Source of the DNA: Streptomyces apocyni
Lineage (GTDB): Bacteria; Actinomycetota; Actinomycetes; Streptomycetales; Streptomycetaceae
Length of the DNA stretch: 64,000 nucleotides
Direction of reading: 5' to 3'
NCBI RefSeq assembly: GCF_009739465.1
Contig: NZ_WHOM01000051.1
Coordinates: forward strand, 1 to 64,000
This document shows positions 52,278 to 60,215 of this stretch, one piece after another. Position 1 is the stretch's first letter. Each line of letters starts with the position of its first letter. Position numbers and translations under genes: made by a program. The notes beneath the pieces were generated by a model, which had not been told where the DNA came from, did no database searches, and was given only the letters and a program-made list of their open reading frames with translations.

Positions 52278-53306
52278 TCAGCGGGCAACGAGCTGGAACA
52301 CCAACAGCAACACGGTCACGCAGATTGTGCCGAGTTGCATGCAGAGAAGAAGAAATGTCCGCTCAGCATGGCATTTCGTGAGGAAACCGCGAGTGTCCTC
52401 GGGGACGGGTTTGGTGTCGCCGTGTCGGGCGAGGCTCGCGATCTCGATGCGGGCCCGGTGGTACAGCCAGACGTTGATCTCCGCACGGCTCGCGCCGGAG
52501 CAGACGAGCATTGCGCTGAGCGAGTCGGCGGAGATTGGCTCGTCGTCGTGGAGCTTGCGCTCCAGCGTTGACTTGGAGGTCTGGATACCGAGTCTGTTCA
52601 GCCGCACCTCCAGTTCTCTGAGGGACACTCCCGCACGGTTGAGCCGGTCTTGGAGCAGCATCTTGATGTCCTTGGAGTCGCTGCCGAGTGCGAGAGCTCC
52701 GAGGACGGGGTCGACGTGCACCGCGACGTTGTCACGGTTGGCTACCTTCTCGGCCTGAAAGGCCTGAGAGACTAAGGAGGCCAACCGGCGGGGGACCTTC
52801 TCCTCCCCGTCCTGATTGCCGTTCTTAGGGGTCGTCTGATTCGGGATGGATGCCTCCCGGCGCTTCGAGCTCCACTTCCGGGTCGTCTCGGTCGGGTGAG
52901 GTACCACCGGATTGGAGGCGCCGTCCGCGGTCGTCAAGGCAGGGGGCAGGGCGCTGGTCGCAGTGGCCGTGCCGCCGACGAGGAGCTGCGACCTGCTGCC
53001 CTCCCGCTCCTTCAGGGCCGCCTCGCGCAGCGAGGTCCAGCGGTCGAGCAACTCCCGCTGGTTGCCGTCGTTAAGCTCTGCGGCGGCTTTGGCGTAGGCC
53101 CGGAGGAACTGCTCCGTCGGGATGCGTTTGCCTGACGTCGCGTCTGACAGGGCAGCGATGGAGTAGTGCGTGACCTCCGCGAAGTCGGCCAGACGGATCG
53201 GCCCGCGGGCGTCCATCAGTTCGATGGACAGCTGCTTGAGGCTGGGCCAGGGGGAGAAGACGGTCGAGCGCGGTGGCCGCCCCGGCGGCCGAGTGCCGGG
53301 GGTCAC
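52278..53306 (-). CDS. HTH protein with C-terminal membrane anchor (342 aa)
   Basis: Residues 20-95 form an HTH-type domain (ARGPIRLADFAEVTHYSIAA, LSDATSGKRIPTEQFLRAYA). A charged linker follows, then a second helical domain with LRELEVRLNRLGIQTSKSTL, ERKLHDDEPISADSLSAMLV that also resembles an HTH. The C-terminus is one transmembrane helix (LLLCMQLGTICVTVLLLVFQ). The start overlaps the stop of the upstream membrane gene. A membrane-tethered regulator that senses stress is plausible. No family named. Confidence 0.7.
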   Translation of the reverse strand: MTPGTRPPGRPPRSTVFSPWPSLKQLSIELMDARGPIRLADFAEVTHYSIAALSDATSGKRIPTEQFLRAYAKAAAELNDGNQRELLDRWTSLREAALKEREGSRSQLLVGGTATATSALPPALTTADGASNPVVPHPTETTRKWSSKRREASIPNQTTPKNGNQDGEEKVPRRLASLVSQAFQAEKVANRDNVAVHVDPVLGALALGSDSKDIKMLLQDRLNRAGVSLRELEVRLNRLGIQTSKSTLERKLHDDEPISADSLSAMLVCSGASRAEINVWLYHRARIEIASLARHGDTKPVPEDTRGFLTKCHAERTFLLLCMQLGTICVTVLLLVFQLVAR

Positions 53307-53691
53307 CAGGCGGCCCTCCGCGTGAACGCCGCAAAGCCGTCGGCAACGCCGTCGAAGAAGTGGTCGAGCGAGTCGCGGGCGCTGTTGTACGCCGCGCGTG
53401 CGCGGCGGTGCAGCTGAACGAAGGCGCGCCGCAGGTCCTCGCTCGTGCGGGAGATGAGGCCCTTGGCCGCGAGGACGCGGACGAAGTCCTCGACGGCGCC
53501 CAAGACGTAGAAGGCGATCTCAGTCGCTGTCAGCGCGACGATGATGGCCTCGGCGACCTTGCCGAACACTTTGTGGTACGCGAAGCCCGCCAACCCGCCT
53601 ACGAAAAGGGCGAGAACGGTCAGGAAGAGTCGCCACCAGTGCGGACTTGTTGGAAGACAGACACTTCGCCACGTGGATCACCGGTCTGCAT
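53303..53691 (-). pseudogene. Membrane protein upstream of the HTH gene, one frameshift near its start
   Basis: The ATG at 53691 with TAGGAAA upstream gives MQTGDPRGEVSVFQQVRT, then runs to a stop. One base shift near 53630 joins it to WRLFLTVLALFVGGLAGFAY, a hydrophobic segment, and to AEAIIVALTATEIAFYVLGA, the second helix, then a helical tail (LRRAFVQLHRRARAAYNSAR). As annotated by a TTG at 53593 the first helix would be lost. The stop overlaps the next gene's start (ATGA). Corrected length is about 128 aa. Confidence 0.6.
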
Positions 53692-54749
53692 GTTTCCTAC
53701 TCTCGTAGTCAATTAGCAGAGCTGCACCCGGACTTCGGTTTCCCCGCACACGCTTGGAGACGAGTGCGGGGACCCCGGCGAGGGACCGGCTGCATCCCTG
53801 CTGCGGCTGGGAGAGGTCGAGCGGTGGCGCATCACCAACTGAGTAGCCCTGCACGGCTCGTTCGGCGATACCGCAAGACCTCCTTGCCCTTGAGCACCAC
53901 CTTGCCATGCCCAATCCACCGGTAACACGCCCTACTGGAACCAGCCACAAGCTCTGGAAAAAGGCGAAGGTTTGTCGATCTTCAAGTGAGTCGCGGGGCG
54001 AAACGTTCCATCGCTCAGATGTACGCATGCGACGTGAATGTTTGTATCCATACAGCTTCCTGCAAGTCGATATGGGGAGGCTGACGGCTAATCAGGCTCA
54101 GTCAGGACTAGACCTCTTCACTCCATCGGTGCGACACGGGTGAGTGAAAAACTCGGTATCGAGCTGGAGTGGTGAGCATTTGGTTGGAGAGGCGTCCTGG
54201 TCAGGCAGGGGGATGGGGTTTTTTACTTTTCTTGGCAGTGTCCCTTGAAACCCTTAGCCTGGACCTTGTGATCCATGGGTCGTTACATGGGCACAGCGCC
54301 TGCACGCCAGGTGCACGTCCGAGACGTAGTCAGGCTGGACTTGCCCTCGGATCGAGGTCCCCTCACGCTGCACACGTGTGGGGACCTCACTGTTTTGGAT
54401 CACGGGTGACTGCGTAGATGAAAAGGGTCCCGTTCCATTGAGGCTCGGGCCGTCGCCTGCGAACCCGTGGGACACGGCAAGGACACTGGAGGTAGGGCGG
54501 ATGGGGACCACACGCGCACCGGCGCGAAGCCCGTTTCGCTGAGGCGGTTCAGGACGGGTACGCCGCGTCCCGGGCTGGCCGAACTCATCGATCCTGATCT
54601 TGCGGCGGTGGTCACGAACGGGCCCGTCACCCTCCAGGTGTGGTGGTCGGGCAGCCAGGGCCGGGCAGCGGGCTCCACCACCCGACTGACACACCCGGGA
54701 CGGGCCGGGCAGACGGAACCGGGTGTACTGCATCGGGAGGTGAAGGCGG
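53692..54749. other. Long region without a supported gene
   Basis: 1058 bp with reduced GC in places (TTTTTTAC near 54220). Two hairpins are visible: CCCCGCAC/GTGCGGGG (53742-53749 with 53764-53771) and GAGGTCCCC/GGGGACCTC (54354-54362 with 54380-54388). Frames on either strand look like shadow sequence. It may hold an old attachment or insertion junction next to the recombinase remnant. Confidence 0.4.
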
Positions 54750-55020
54750 TCATGGGGGGGTGGGCTCCGCGAGAGCGTCGGTGACATCGGCCGCCAGGCC
54801 GTAGCCGGGGCTGTCGTCGAGCAGCTCCTTGCGCCGGTTGTAGCGCTGAGTTGTGCGGGAGTCCTTGTAGCCGGCCCAGCGCTGGACCCCGTCTGGGCGG
54901 GCGTCCGGCTTGGCTAGCGTGTGGGTGATCGCGTCGCCCTTGGTACCGTGCGGGCCGCGCGGCGGGAGCCCGGCACAGTTGGCCAGGGACCGGAGCAGCC
55001 GCCACACCGCCGGTTCGCCG
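54750..55020 (-). pseudogene. Tyrosine recombinase (phage integrase), C-terminal remnant
   Basis: VWRLLRSLANCAGLPPRGPH, DGVQRWAGYKDSRTTQRYNR with the nucleophile Tyr, and RKELLDDSPGYGLAADV are the end of a tyrosine recombinase. The catalytic RHxxR region is reduced to DAITHTLAKPD with the Arg missing, and everything before is absent. Confidence 0.65.
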
Positions 55021-55021
55021 A

Positions 55022-55387
55022 GCGGACGGCCGCTGGGGACAGATCGACCCGCGCCTGCGCGTCGGCGGCTGCCAGGGTGAACGAGGCCCGGCCCGAGGCG
55101 TCGAGGGCGACGTCCACGGCCCTCACGTCGGCGTCGTTGCTGGTACCGAAGGTCAGCACCTTGGCGGGGGTACGCGACGCCATGGCGGCGACCAGCGGGT
55201 CGTCGGCGTTGAGGACCGCCAGTCCGTTCTCCAGGAGTGCTTCGACGCGTTCGCCCTTGGCCTTCGCGATCTGCTCACGGGCGACGAACTCGCCGACGTG
55301 GGCGGTCCCCACGTCGAGGACCAGGCCGACCGTGGGCGGGGCGATCCGCGTCAGGTGGGTAATGTGGCCGACACCGCACACCACATC
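55022..55387 (-). pseudogene. MurF (UDP-MurNAc-tripeptide ligase) central-domain fragment
   Basis: GHITHLTRIAPPTVGLVLDV, GTAHVGEFVAREQIAKAKGE and NGLAVLNADDPLVAAMASR, then AKVLTFGTSNDADVRAVDV match the central ATPase domain of MurF. About 120 of 450 residues are present, flanked by IS110 and recombinase debris. A complete murF must exist elsewhere. Confidence 0.75.
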
Positions 55388-55712
55388 GGGCGCCCGGGGA
55401 CGTTCTTCACATCCCGCGCGTTCACGAGTCAGCAGTCCAGACCGCGGGCTTCCAGCAGATAGAAGAACGGGCGCCAGTACGAGCCCGTGGCTTCCATCAC
55501 GACCCGCTCGACACCCTGGCAGACCAGCTTGTCGCCGAGTTCCAGGATCGCGTTGGTCGTTGAGGCGGACCGTCCAGACCTGCTGGATCCGCCGGCCCTC
55601 GACGGTGTCGTGCGGGACGCGCAGGCAGACCATTCCGGGATACCTTGGCAATGTCGATCGCCGCGACCCTGGCGACCGTTCCGTCGTCGTGGTCTTCTCT
55701 CAACTCCTTCAT
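55388..55712 (-). pseudogene. IS110-family transposase, N-terminal fragment
   Basis: VAAIDIAKVS (first acidic residue), GMVCLRVPHDTVEGRRIQQV, ERVVMEATGSYWRPFFYLLE and the NARDVKNVPGRP segment match the DEDD domain of IS110 transposases. They lie in two or three frames, so the gene is decayed, and the C-terminal Ser domain is missing. Confidence 0.65.
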
Positions 55713-55969
55713 GAGGTTCCCCCGTTGTGCTGGTGTGGGCGGGGCTGTCCGGGGAGCCTGAGGGGAACGGAGAAGCTGATCAGCGTGCTCAAGGCGACAG
55801 TGCGCGGCCCCACGGACGGCTCCCTCACCAGACTCCTATGCGGGCTCACAGCCCAAACATCCAGCGGCTTCGGCGGACAGCCCACGTACCGATTTTCACG
55901 CCCGCGAGGCGTCATCCGCAGGTGAACGGCTGACTCCTACTCGAACGCCTCGCCATTAAGCCACCGCGC

Positions 55970-56058
55970 CTCCGCCCCGCATACGCAGGGATGACATGGG
56001 GTGGTTCCAGCCGATGAGTAGGGCCTCGATCTCCGCCTTGCACACGCAGGGACGACTG
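55970..56058 (+). CRISPR. Orphan CRISPR array 3: two repeats, one spacer
   Basis: Repeats 55970-55997 (CTCCGCCCCGCATACGCAGG, GATGACAT) and 56031-56058 (CTCCGCCTTGCACACGCAGG, GACGACTG), one 33-base spacer, period 61. The second repeat and the next 30 bases (TGCCAACGATGGGC, CCCACGCAA) are nearly the same as the end of array 1, so the two share a leader-distal end. Confidence 0.75.
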
Positions 56059-56101
56059 CCAACGATGGGCCCCAGCCCCACGCAAACCTCCCCCCAACCC
56101 A

Positions 56102-56314
56102 GAAGAACCTGCAGGTCAGACGGTGCTCGCTATCGGGATTCTCACTTCAATGTCCTGCACTTTCCTATATGACGTCACATCAGTTTCTCACCGGCTGTCG
56201 TCCTTGATTCTGCCGAGACTCCGACAAATGAGCACATGACAAGGGCTACAGCAGCAGAGGGGCACAGGACATCAAGGTGAGAGTTTCACCGGACATCTAA
56301 GTGAGACTCAGCAA
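56102..56314. repeat. MITE-like element, copy 2
   Basis: 213 bp, same element as 51615-51826. It carries TCTCACTTCAATGTCC near its left part and GGACATCTAAGTGAGA near its right end, plus an extra GACATCAAGGTGAGAG copy. It separates CRISPR array 3 from a YnfA-like fragment. Confidence 0.65.
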
Positions 56315-56481
56315 GTCCGACGACAACTTCGGCCGTATTCTCGCCGCGCACGGCGGGATCTTCGTCGCCGGGTCCATCACCTGGGGCATGCTCGCCGACG
56401 GCTAACGTCCCGACCGCTACGACAGCATCGACGCCCTGGTGTGCCTCGTCGGCATGGCCGTGATCATGTACGTCTCTCGGC
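56313..56481 (+). pseudogene. YnfA/UPF0060-type membrane protein, C-terminal fragment
   Basis: [26 protein letters not shown], then a TAA at 56403, then RPDRYDSIDALVCLVGMAVI and MYVSR. This is the last 55 residues of the UPF0060 family with an in-frame stop. The first two membrane helices are gone at the MITE-like boundary. Confidence 0.7.
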
Positions 56482-56586
56482 CAATGACCTGCCTGCGCCG
56501 GATTCCGTTCTGGTGATCTTCAAGTCCCGCTTCCAGTTCGGCTGGGCCCCGCACCTTCTCCAGATGCCCAACGATGAAGGGCCTCG

Positions 56587-56612
56587 GGCCACAGCCACAG
56601 CCACAGCCACAG
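56587..56612 (+). repeat. Short (CCACAG)4 tandem repeat
   Basis: Four CCACAG units in non-coding sequence between the YnfA-like fragment and the aldolase gene. Too short for more than a note. Confidence 0.5.
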
Positions 56613-56681
56613 CCATCGAGCGAGGAACTCCCTGGCCAGCAAACCGGAACAACACCGGGAAAACGCACAGGTCAACCGAGT

Positions 56682-57524
56682 CTAGGCGCATGTGCCGTGC
56701 AGCAGCCCGAGCAGCCGTGCCACCTCGGTAGCGACAGCCTCACGGGCCGGGCCGAGGTATCGGCGGGGATCGGCGACGTCCGGGTTGGCTTCTAGGTAGG
56801 TGCGGGCGGTCTGGGTGAAGGTCTTGTTCAGGTGGGTGGAGATATTGATCTTCGTCATTCCCGCCTGGATGGCCTGGGCGAGGCCAGCGTCCCCTACTCC
56901 GGACGAGCCGTGCAGGACGAGCGGCACGCTTACCGCGTCCCGGAGCCTGGTGATGAGCGGGAAGTCGAGGGCGGCGTCGCGGGTGAGCATGGCGTGCGAG
57001 CTGCCTACTGCCACCGCGAGGGCGTCGACGGCGGTGGCGGCGACGAAGTCGCGCGCCTGGTCGGGGTCGGTGCGTACGCCGGGGGCGTGTGCGCCGTCCT
57101 TGCCTCCGACCTCGCCGAGTTCCGCCTCGACCCATATGTTTCGGGCGTGGCAGTAGAGAGTTACGTCCTGGGTCGCTGCCACGTTCTTCCCGTACGGGAG
57201 CCGGGAAGCGTCGAACATGACGGAGGTGAAGCCGAGTCCGACGGCCTCGTGCACCAGGTCGGCGGACTCGGCGTGGTCGAGGTGAACGGCGACCGGGACG
57301 CTTGAGGCGCGGGCGATGGCGAGGGTGGCGAGCCCGATCGGCGCCAGCGCGCCGTGGTAGCGGGCGGTGTTCTCGCTGATCTGCAGAACCGCGGGCCGCC
57401 GGGCCGCCTCCGCGCCGCTCACGATGGCTTCGGCGTGTTCGAGCTGCACCACGTTGAACGCCCCGACGCCGACACCGCCCTGGGCCGCGGAACGCAGGAT
57501 CTCGTCAGTGGGCGTGAGCGGCAC
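56682..57524 (-). CDS. Class II fructose/tagatose-bisphosphate aldolase (280 aa)
   Basis: Zinc-dependent aldolase of the FbaA/GatY/KbaY family: GVGAFNVVQLEHAEAIV, zinc-ligand VAVHLDHAE, SVMFDASRLPYGKNV, WVEAELGEVGGKDG, LVLHGSSGVGDAGL and KINISTHLNKTF are all present. In this neighbourhood the likely substrate is tagatose 1,6-bisphosphate from galactosamine breakdown. The GTG at 57524 has GGAGGAA upstream; upstream reading frame belongs to the kinase remnant. Last gene of the SIS-kinase-aldolase operon. Confidence 0.85.
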   Translation of the reverse strand: MPLTPTDEILRSAAQGGVGVGAFNVVQLEHAEAIVSGAEAARRPAVLQISENTARYHGALAPIGLATLAIARASSVPVAVHLDHAESADLVHEAVGLGFTSVMFDASRLPYGKNVAATQDVTLYCHARNIWVEAELGEVGGKDGAHAPGVRTDPDQARDFVAATAVDALAVAVGSSHAMLTRDAALDFPLITRLRDAVSVPLVLHGSSGVGDAGLAQAIQAGMTKINISTHLNKTFTQTARTYLEANPDVADPRRYLGPAREAVATEVARLLGLLHGTCA

Positions 57525-57529
57525 GGGCT

Positions 57530-58008
57530 TCCTCCAGGGACAAGGCGAGACGAAACGGCGGTAGGCGTCGGCGACGGAGCGAGTGACAGCGGCGGCTGAC
57601 AGGGACCCGGCTTCGCGGTGACAGCGTGGACGCCGCGTTGGGCTCGACCACGTCGGAGCAGGCATCAGGGGCGTCCAGCGGGGCGGGGCGAGGGCAGCCG
57701 CGAGCAGGAGATCCCGCGAGGCGAGGTTGGCGGAGTGGACTTCGGTGCGCAGATCCTCGGACACGATCCCGGGGGCCATCACGCCCGCCCGGTGGACTGT
57801 CAGGTCGCGGGGAGCGGCGTCTCGAGCGAGCGTGTCCACGGTGGCCGCGATCGCGTCGACGGCCGCGGCGGAACCGGCTGTTCTCGGTGCAGGGCGGCGC
57901 AGTTCCGCCAGCGGACCTCGGCCCCTGCCCAGGAGCGCCCCCTACCCCGCCATCGAGAGCGACCACGCAGCCGTGCCCGTCGCGCTCCTCTTTCCCTTCC
58001 TCAGACAT
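57530..58008 (-). pseudogene. ROK-type sugar kinase, degraded fragment
   Basis: ATG 58008 overlaps the stop of the SIS gene (ATGTCTGA). The frame reads GCVVALDGGVGGAPG, resembling the ATP-binding start of a ROK kinase (VVALDVGGT). A different frame continues VDTLARDAAPRDLTVHRAGV and MAPGIVSEDLRTEVHSANLA, typical of the next segment (vMAPGIVDE...SANL). Only about 120 codons remain and several shifts are needed; the active-site Asp and C-terminal half are absent. The pathway would therefore need a kinase from elsewhere. Confidence 0.6.
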
Positions 58009-58978
58009 GGCTGTCCCCAAGAACGACGGACCGGGTGAGGTTGCGGGGCCGGTCAGGGTCATACCCGCGTGCTTCGGCGAGGACGACCGCCAGCCGCTGG
58101 GCGCGGATGAGGTCGGCGAGCGGGTCGAGGCCCGTAGCCGCGCCGGTGGAGGTGGCGACCAGGGTGCCGTCGACCCGGGCCACGTCGTCCGCCAGGCCAG
58201 CCGGAAGTGGGCCGAACGCCCAGACGACCCGGCCGGGTCCGGTAATGCTGATCGGCCCGTGGCGGTACTCCATCGCCGGGTACGCCTCGGTCCAGGCACC
58301 AGCGGCCTCCCGCATCTTCAGCCCGGCCTCCAGGGCCAGGCCGGACGTCCAGCCAACACCGAGGAAAGTGAACTGCTCGGCCCCGCACACGGCAGCGTCC
58401 AGCGGCTCCACAACGGCCCGTTCGGCGTCGCGGATCGCGGCATCGAGGGGCCGTACGCCCACGGGTAGGGCGTCCTGTGCCTCCAAGTGGGCGCGCAGCA
58501 GCGCGAGGCTGGTCGTAGCGAACCGGGTCTGGACGACGGACTCCTCGTCGGCGAAGTCCAGTACGACGACGGCGTCGGCCGCCCGCATGACGGGCGTCGC
58601 GGGGTCGGCGGTGATCGCGCTGGTGGGTGTGGTGCCCTGCACCCGGTGCAGGAGGTCGAGGACTTCGGTGGTGGTGCCGGACCGGGTGATAGCGAGGATG
58701 CGGTCGTAGCGGCGGCCGTGCGGGAACTCGGAGGCGGCGAACGCGTCTGTCTCGCCGTGGCCGCCGCCCTCGCGCAAGGCGGCGTAGGACTGGGCCATGA
58801 ACCACGAGGTTCCGCAGCCGACGGCGGCGACGCGTTCCCCTCGGCGGGGCAGGGCCGCGGTGTGCCGCGGCAGCGACTGGGCGGCCTGCCGCCACAGGGC
58901 GGGCTGGGAGACGATCTCGGCCGAGGTACGGGGGGCGGTGGAGGCGGTGTTGGGGGTGGAGGCGGCGTTGGTGGGCAA
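58001..58978 (-). CDS. SIS-domain sugar isomerase/deaminase, AgaS-like (325 aa)
   Basis: Two SIS domains: VAAVGCGTSWFMAQSYAALR, ILAITRSGTTTEVLDLLHRV and VVVLDFADEESVVQTRFATT in the first; FTFLGVGWTSGLALEAGLKM, EAAGAWTEAYPAMEYRHGPI in the second. EYRHGP is the usual catalytic/binding motif of GlmS/AgaS-type sugar-phosphate isomerases. AgaS deaminates galactosamine 6-phosphate. TTG 58978 with AAGGAG upstream is the likely start. First gene of its operon, divergent from the DeoR regulator. Confidence 0.8.
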   Translation of the reverse strand: MPTNAASTPNTASTAPRTSAEIVSQPALWRQAAQSLPRHTAALPRRGERVAAVGCGTSWFMAQSYAALREGGGHGETDAFAASEFPHGRRYDRILAITRSGTTTEVLDLLHRVQGTTPTSAITADPATPVMRAADAVVVLDFADEESVVQTRFATTSLALLRAHLEAQDALPVGVRPLDAAIRDAERAVVEPLDAAVCGAEQFTFLGVGWTSGLALEAGLKMREAAGAWTEAYPAMEYRHGPISITGPGRVVWAFGPLPAGLADDVARVDGTLVATSTGAATGLDPLADLIRAQRLAVVLAEARGYDPDRPRNLTRSVVLGDSHV

Positions 58979-59301
58979 GGTGGCGTACTCCTTAGGGAAG
59001 GGCGGGGTGGAGCGGGTGCGGCGGGGCCTCGCGCCCTAGCTGCATTAAACTGCGTGTTTTGCGGGGCTATCGAGCAGGTACGAGCATGTGTTGTGTCGCG
59101 CAGTATTCAGCAAGAGGGGTGGCTGGGTCCAGGGGTGACGTGGCAAGCAAGATGCGGCTCGGCTGGGTACCACTGATGGGACAGCGGGGCTATCGATCAA
59201 CTTCCTGCAGGTAGCGGGCGAGGCTGGCCTCGTTCACTGCGCGTCCATGCGTCCCTTAACGTGTCAACAGCGCACGATCGATGCCCGAAGGAGCCCGACC
59301 C
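58979..59301. promoter_or_regulatory. Divergent promoter region with a 13-bp direct repeat
   Basis: GCGGGGCTATCGA occurs at 59061-59073 and 59183-59195, 122 bases apart, between the SIS operon and deoR. DeoR-type repressors often use paired operators and DNA looping, so these are candidate sites. A TTAAACTGCG stretch near 59045 is the most AT-rich part. Confidence 0.45.
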
Positions 59302-60138
59302 ATGTCCAAACATGAGCGGTGGAGCAGACTGCTGGAGTTGCTGGCCGCCGAGGGCAGGCTGGACGTCGAGGACGCGGCGACGGCCCTCGAGGTGTCACCC
59401 GCCACCATCCGACGGGATCTCGACGAGCTCGACGAGCAGCAACTGCTGGTGCGCACCCGCGGCGGCGCCATCGCGCACGGCGTCTCCTATGAGCTGCCCC
59501 TGCGCTACAAGTCCTCCCGGCACACCGTGGAGAAGCAGCGCATCGCCGCGGCCGTCGCCGAGCTGATCGGCGAGGGCGACGTGGTGGGCCTGAACGGGGG
59601 CACCACGACGACCGAGGTGGCGAGGGCGCTGGCGCTGCGGGCGGGGGGCAGCGGCGGTGGGCGCGGTGGCGGTGGGCGCGGTGGCGGTGGGCGACGGGAG
59701 TCGTTGGATATGTCCGCTCCCTCGTTCACCGTGGTCACCAACGCGCTCAACATCGCCGGTGAGCTCGCCGTACGCCCCCAGATCAAAATCGTGGTCACCG
59801 GCGGAGTCGCACGTCCCCAGACGTACGAACTCGTCGGTCCGCTGACCGTGGGGGTGTTGAACGAGGTCTTCCTCGATGTCGCCGTCCTCGGGGTCGACGG
59901 CGTCGACCCGCAGCTGGGTGTGACGACCCACCACGAGGACGAGGCCAGCATCAGCCGGTTGTTCGCCGAGCGGGCGCGCCGCGTCATCGTGGTCACCGAC
60001 TCGTCGAAGATGGGCCAGCGTGCCTTCGCGAGGATCTGCGGACTGGACCGCATCGACGTCCTGGTGACCGACTCGGCGCTGCCCGCCGACATGGCCGCCC
60101 GGCTCACCGAGGCGGGCATCAAGGTCCACGCCGTCTGA
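59302..60138 (+). CDS. DeoR-family transcriptional repressor with Gly-repeat insertion (278 aa)
   Basis: N-terminal winged helix: RLDVEDAATALEVSPATIRR, DLDELDEQQLLVRTRGGAIA. The DeoR C-terminal sugar-phosphate sensor follows: KQRIAAAVAELIGEGDVVGL, NGGTTTTEVARAL, VVTNALNIAGELAVRPQIKI, VLGVDGVDPQLGVTTHHEDE, VIVVTDSSKMGQRAFARICG. A Gly/Arg stretch encoded by a 15-bp tandem repeat interrupts the region after RALALRAGG. The ATG at 59302 has GAAGGAG upstream. It probably represses the divergent SIS/aldolase operon until a GalNAc-derived sugar phosphate is present. Confidence 0.85.
   Translation: MSKHERWSRLLELLAAEGRLDVEDAATALEVSPATIRRDLDELDEQQLLVRTRGGAIAHGVSYELPLRYKSSRHTVEKQRIAAAVAELIGEGDVVGLNGGTTTTEVARALALRAGGSGGGRGGGGRGGGGRRESLDMSAPSFTVVTNALNIAGELAVRPQIKIVVTGGVARPQTYELVGPLTVGVLNEVFLDVAVLGVDGVDPQLGVTTHHEDEASISRLFAERARRVIVVTDSSKMGQRAFARICGLDRIDVLVTDSALPADMAARLTEAGIKVHAV
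59653..59697 (+). repeat. Three 15-bp coding tandem repeats in deoR
   Basis: The unit GGCGGTGGGCGCGGT occurs three times (last copy diverged at the end) and encodes GGGRG repeats. Being a multiple of three, it can expand or contract without changing the frame. Confidence 0.75.
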
Positions 60139-60215
60139 CGCGAACGCCGACAACCCGCCAACGGCCCGCCGTCGGTGCGCGGCAGGCCGTCGGTGGCTTC
60201 AGGTGGGCCTTGGGG

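Noticed and set aside
53742..53771. Possible CRISPR repeat (CCCCGCACACGC)
   Set aside because: Only a partial match and no 61-base partner; it is better read as a simple hairpin.
54467..54784. 105-aa + strand frame
   Set aside because: No family resemblance, no ribosome site, and it lies against the recombinase remnant.
55727..55933. 68-aa + strand frame near array 3
   Set aside because: No support beyond an open frame.
14502..56058. CRISPR-associated transposon (CAST)
   Set aside because: The Tn7-like genes and the CRISPR repeats are 25 kb or more apart and no Cascade or Cas12k gene is present.
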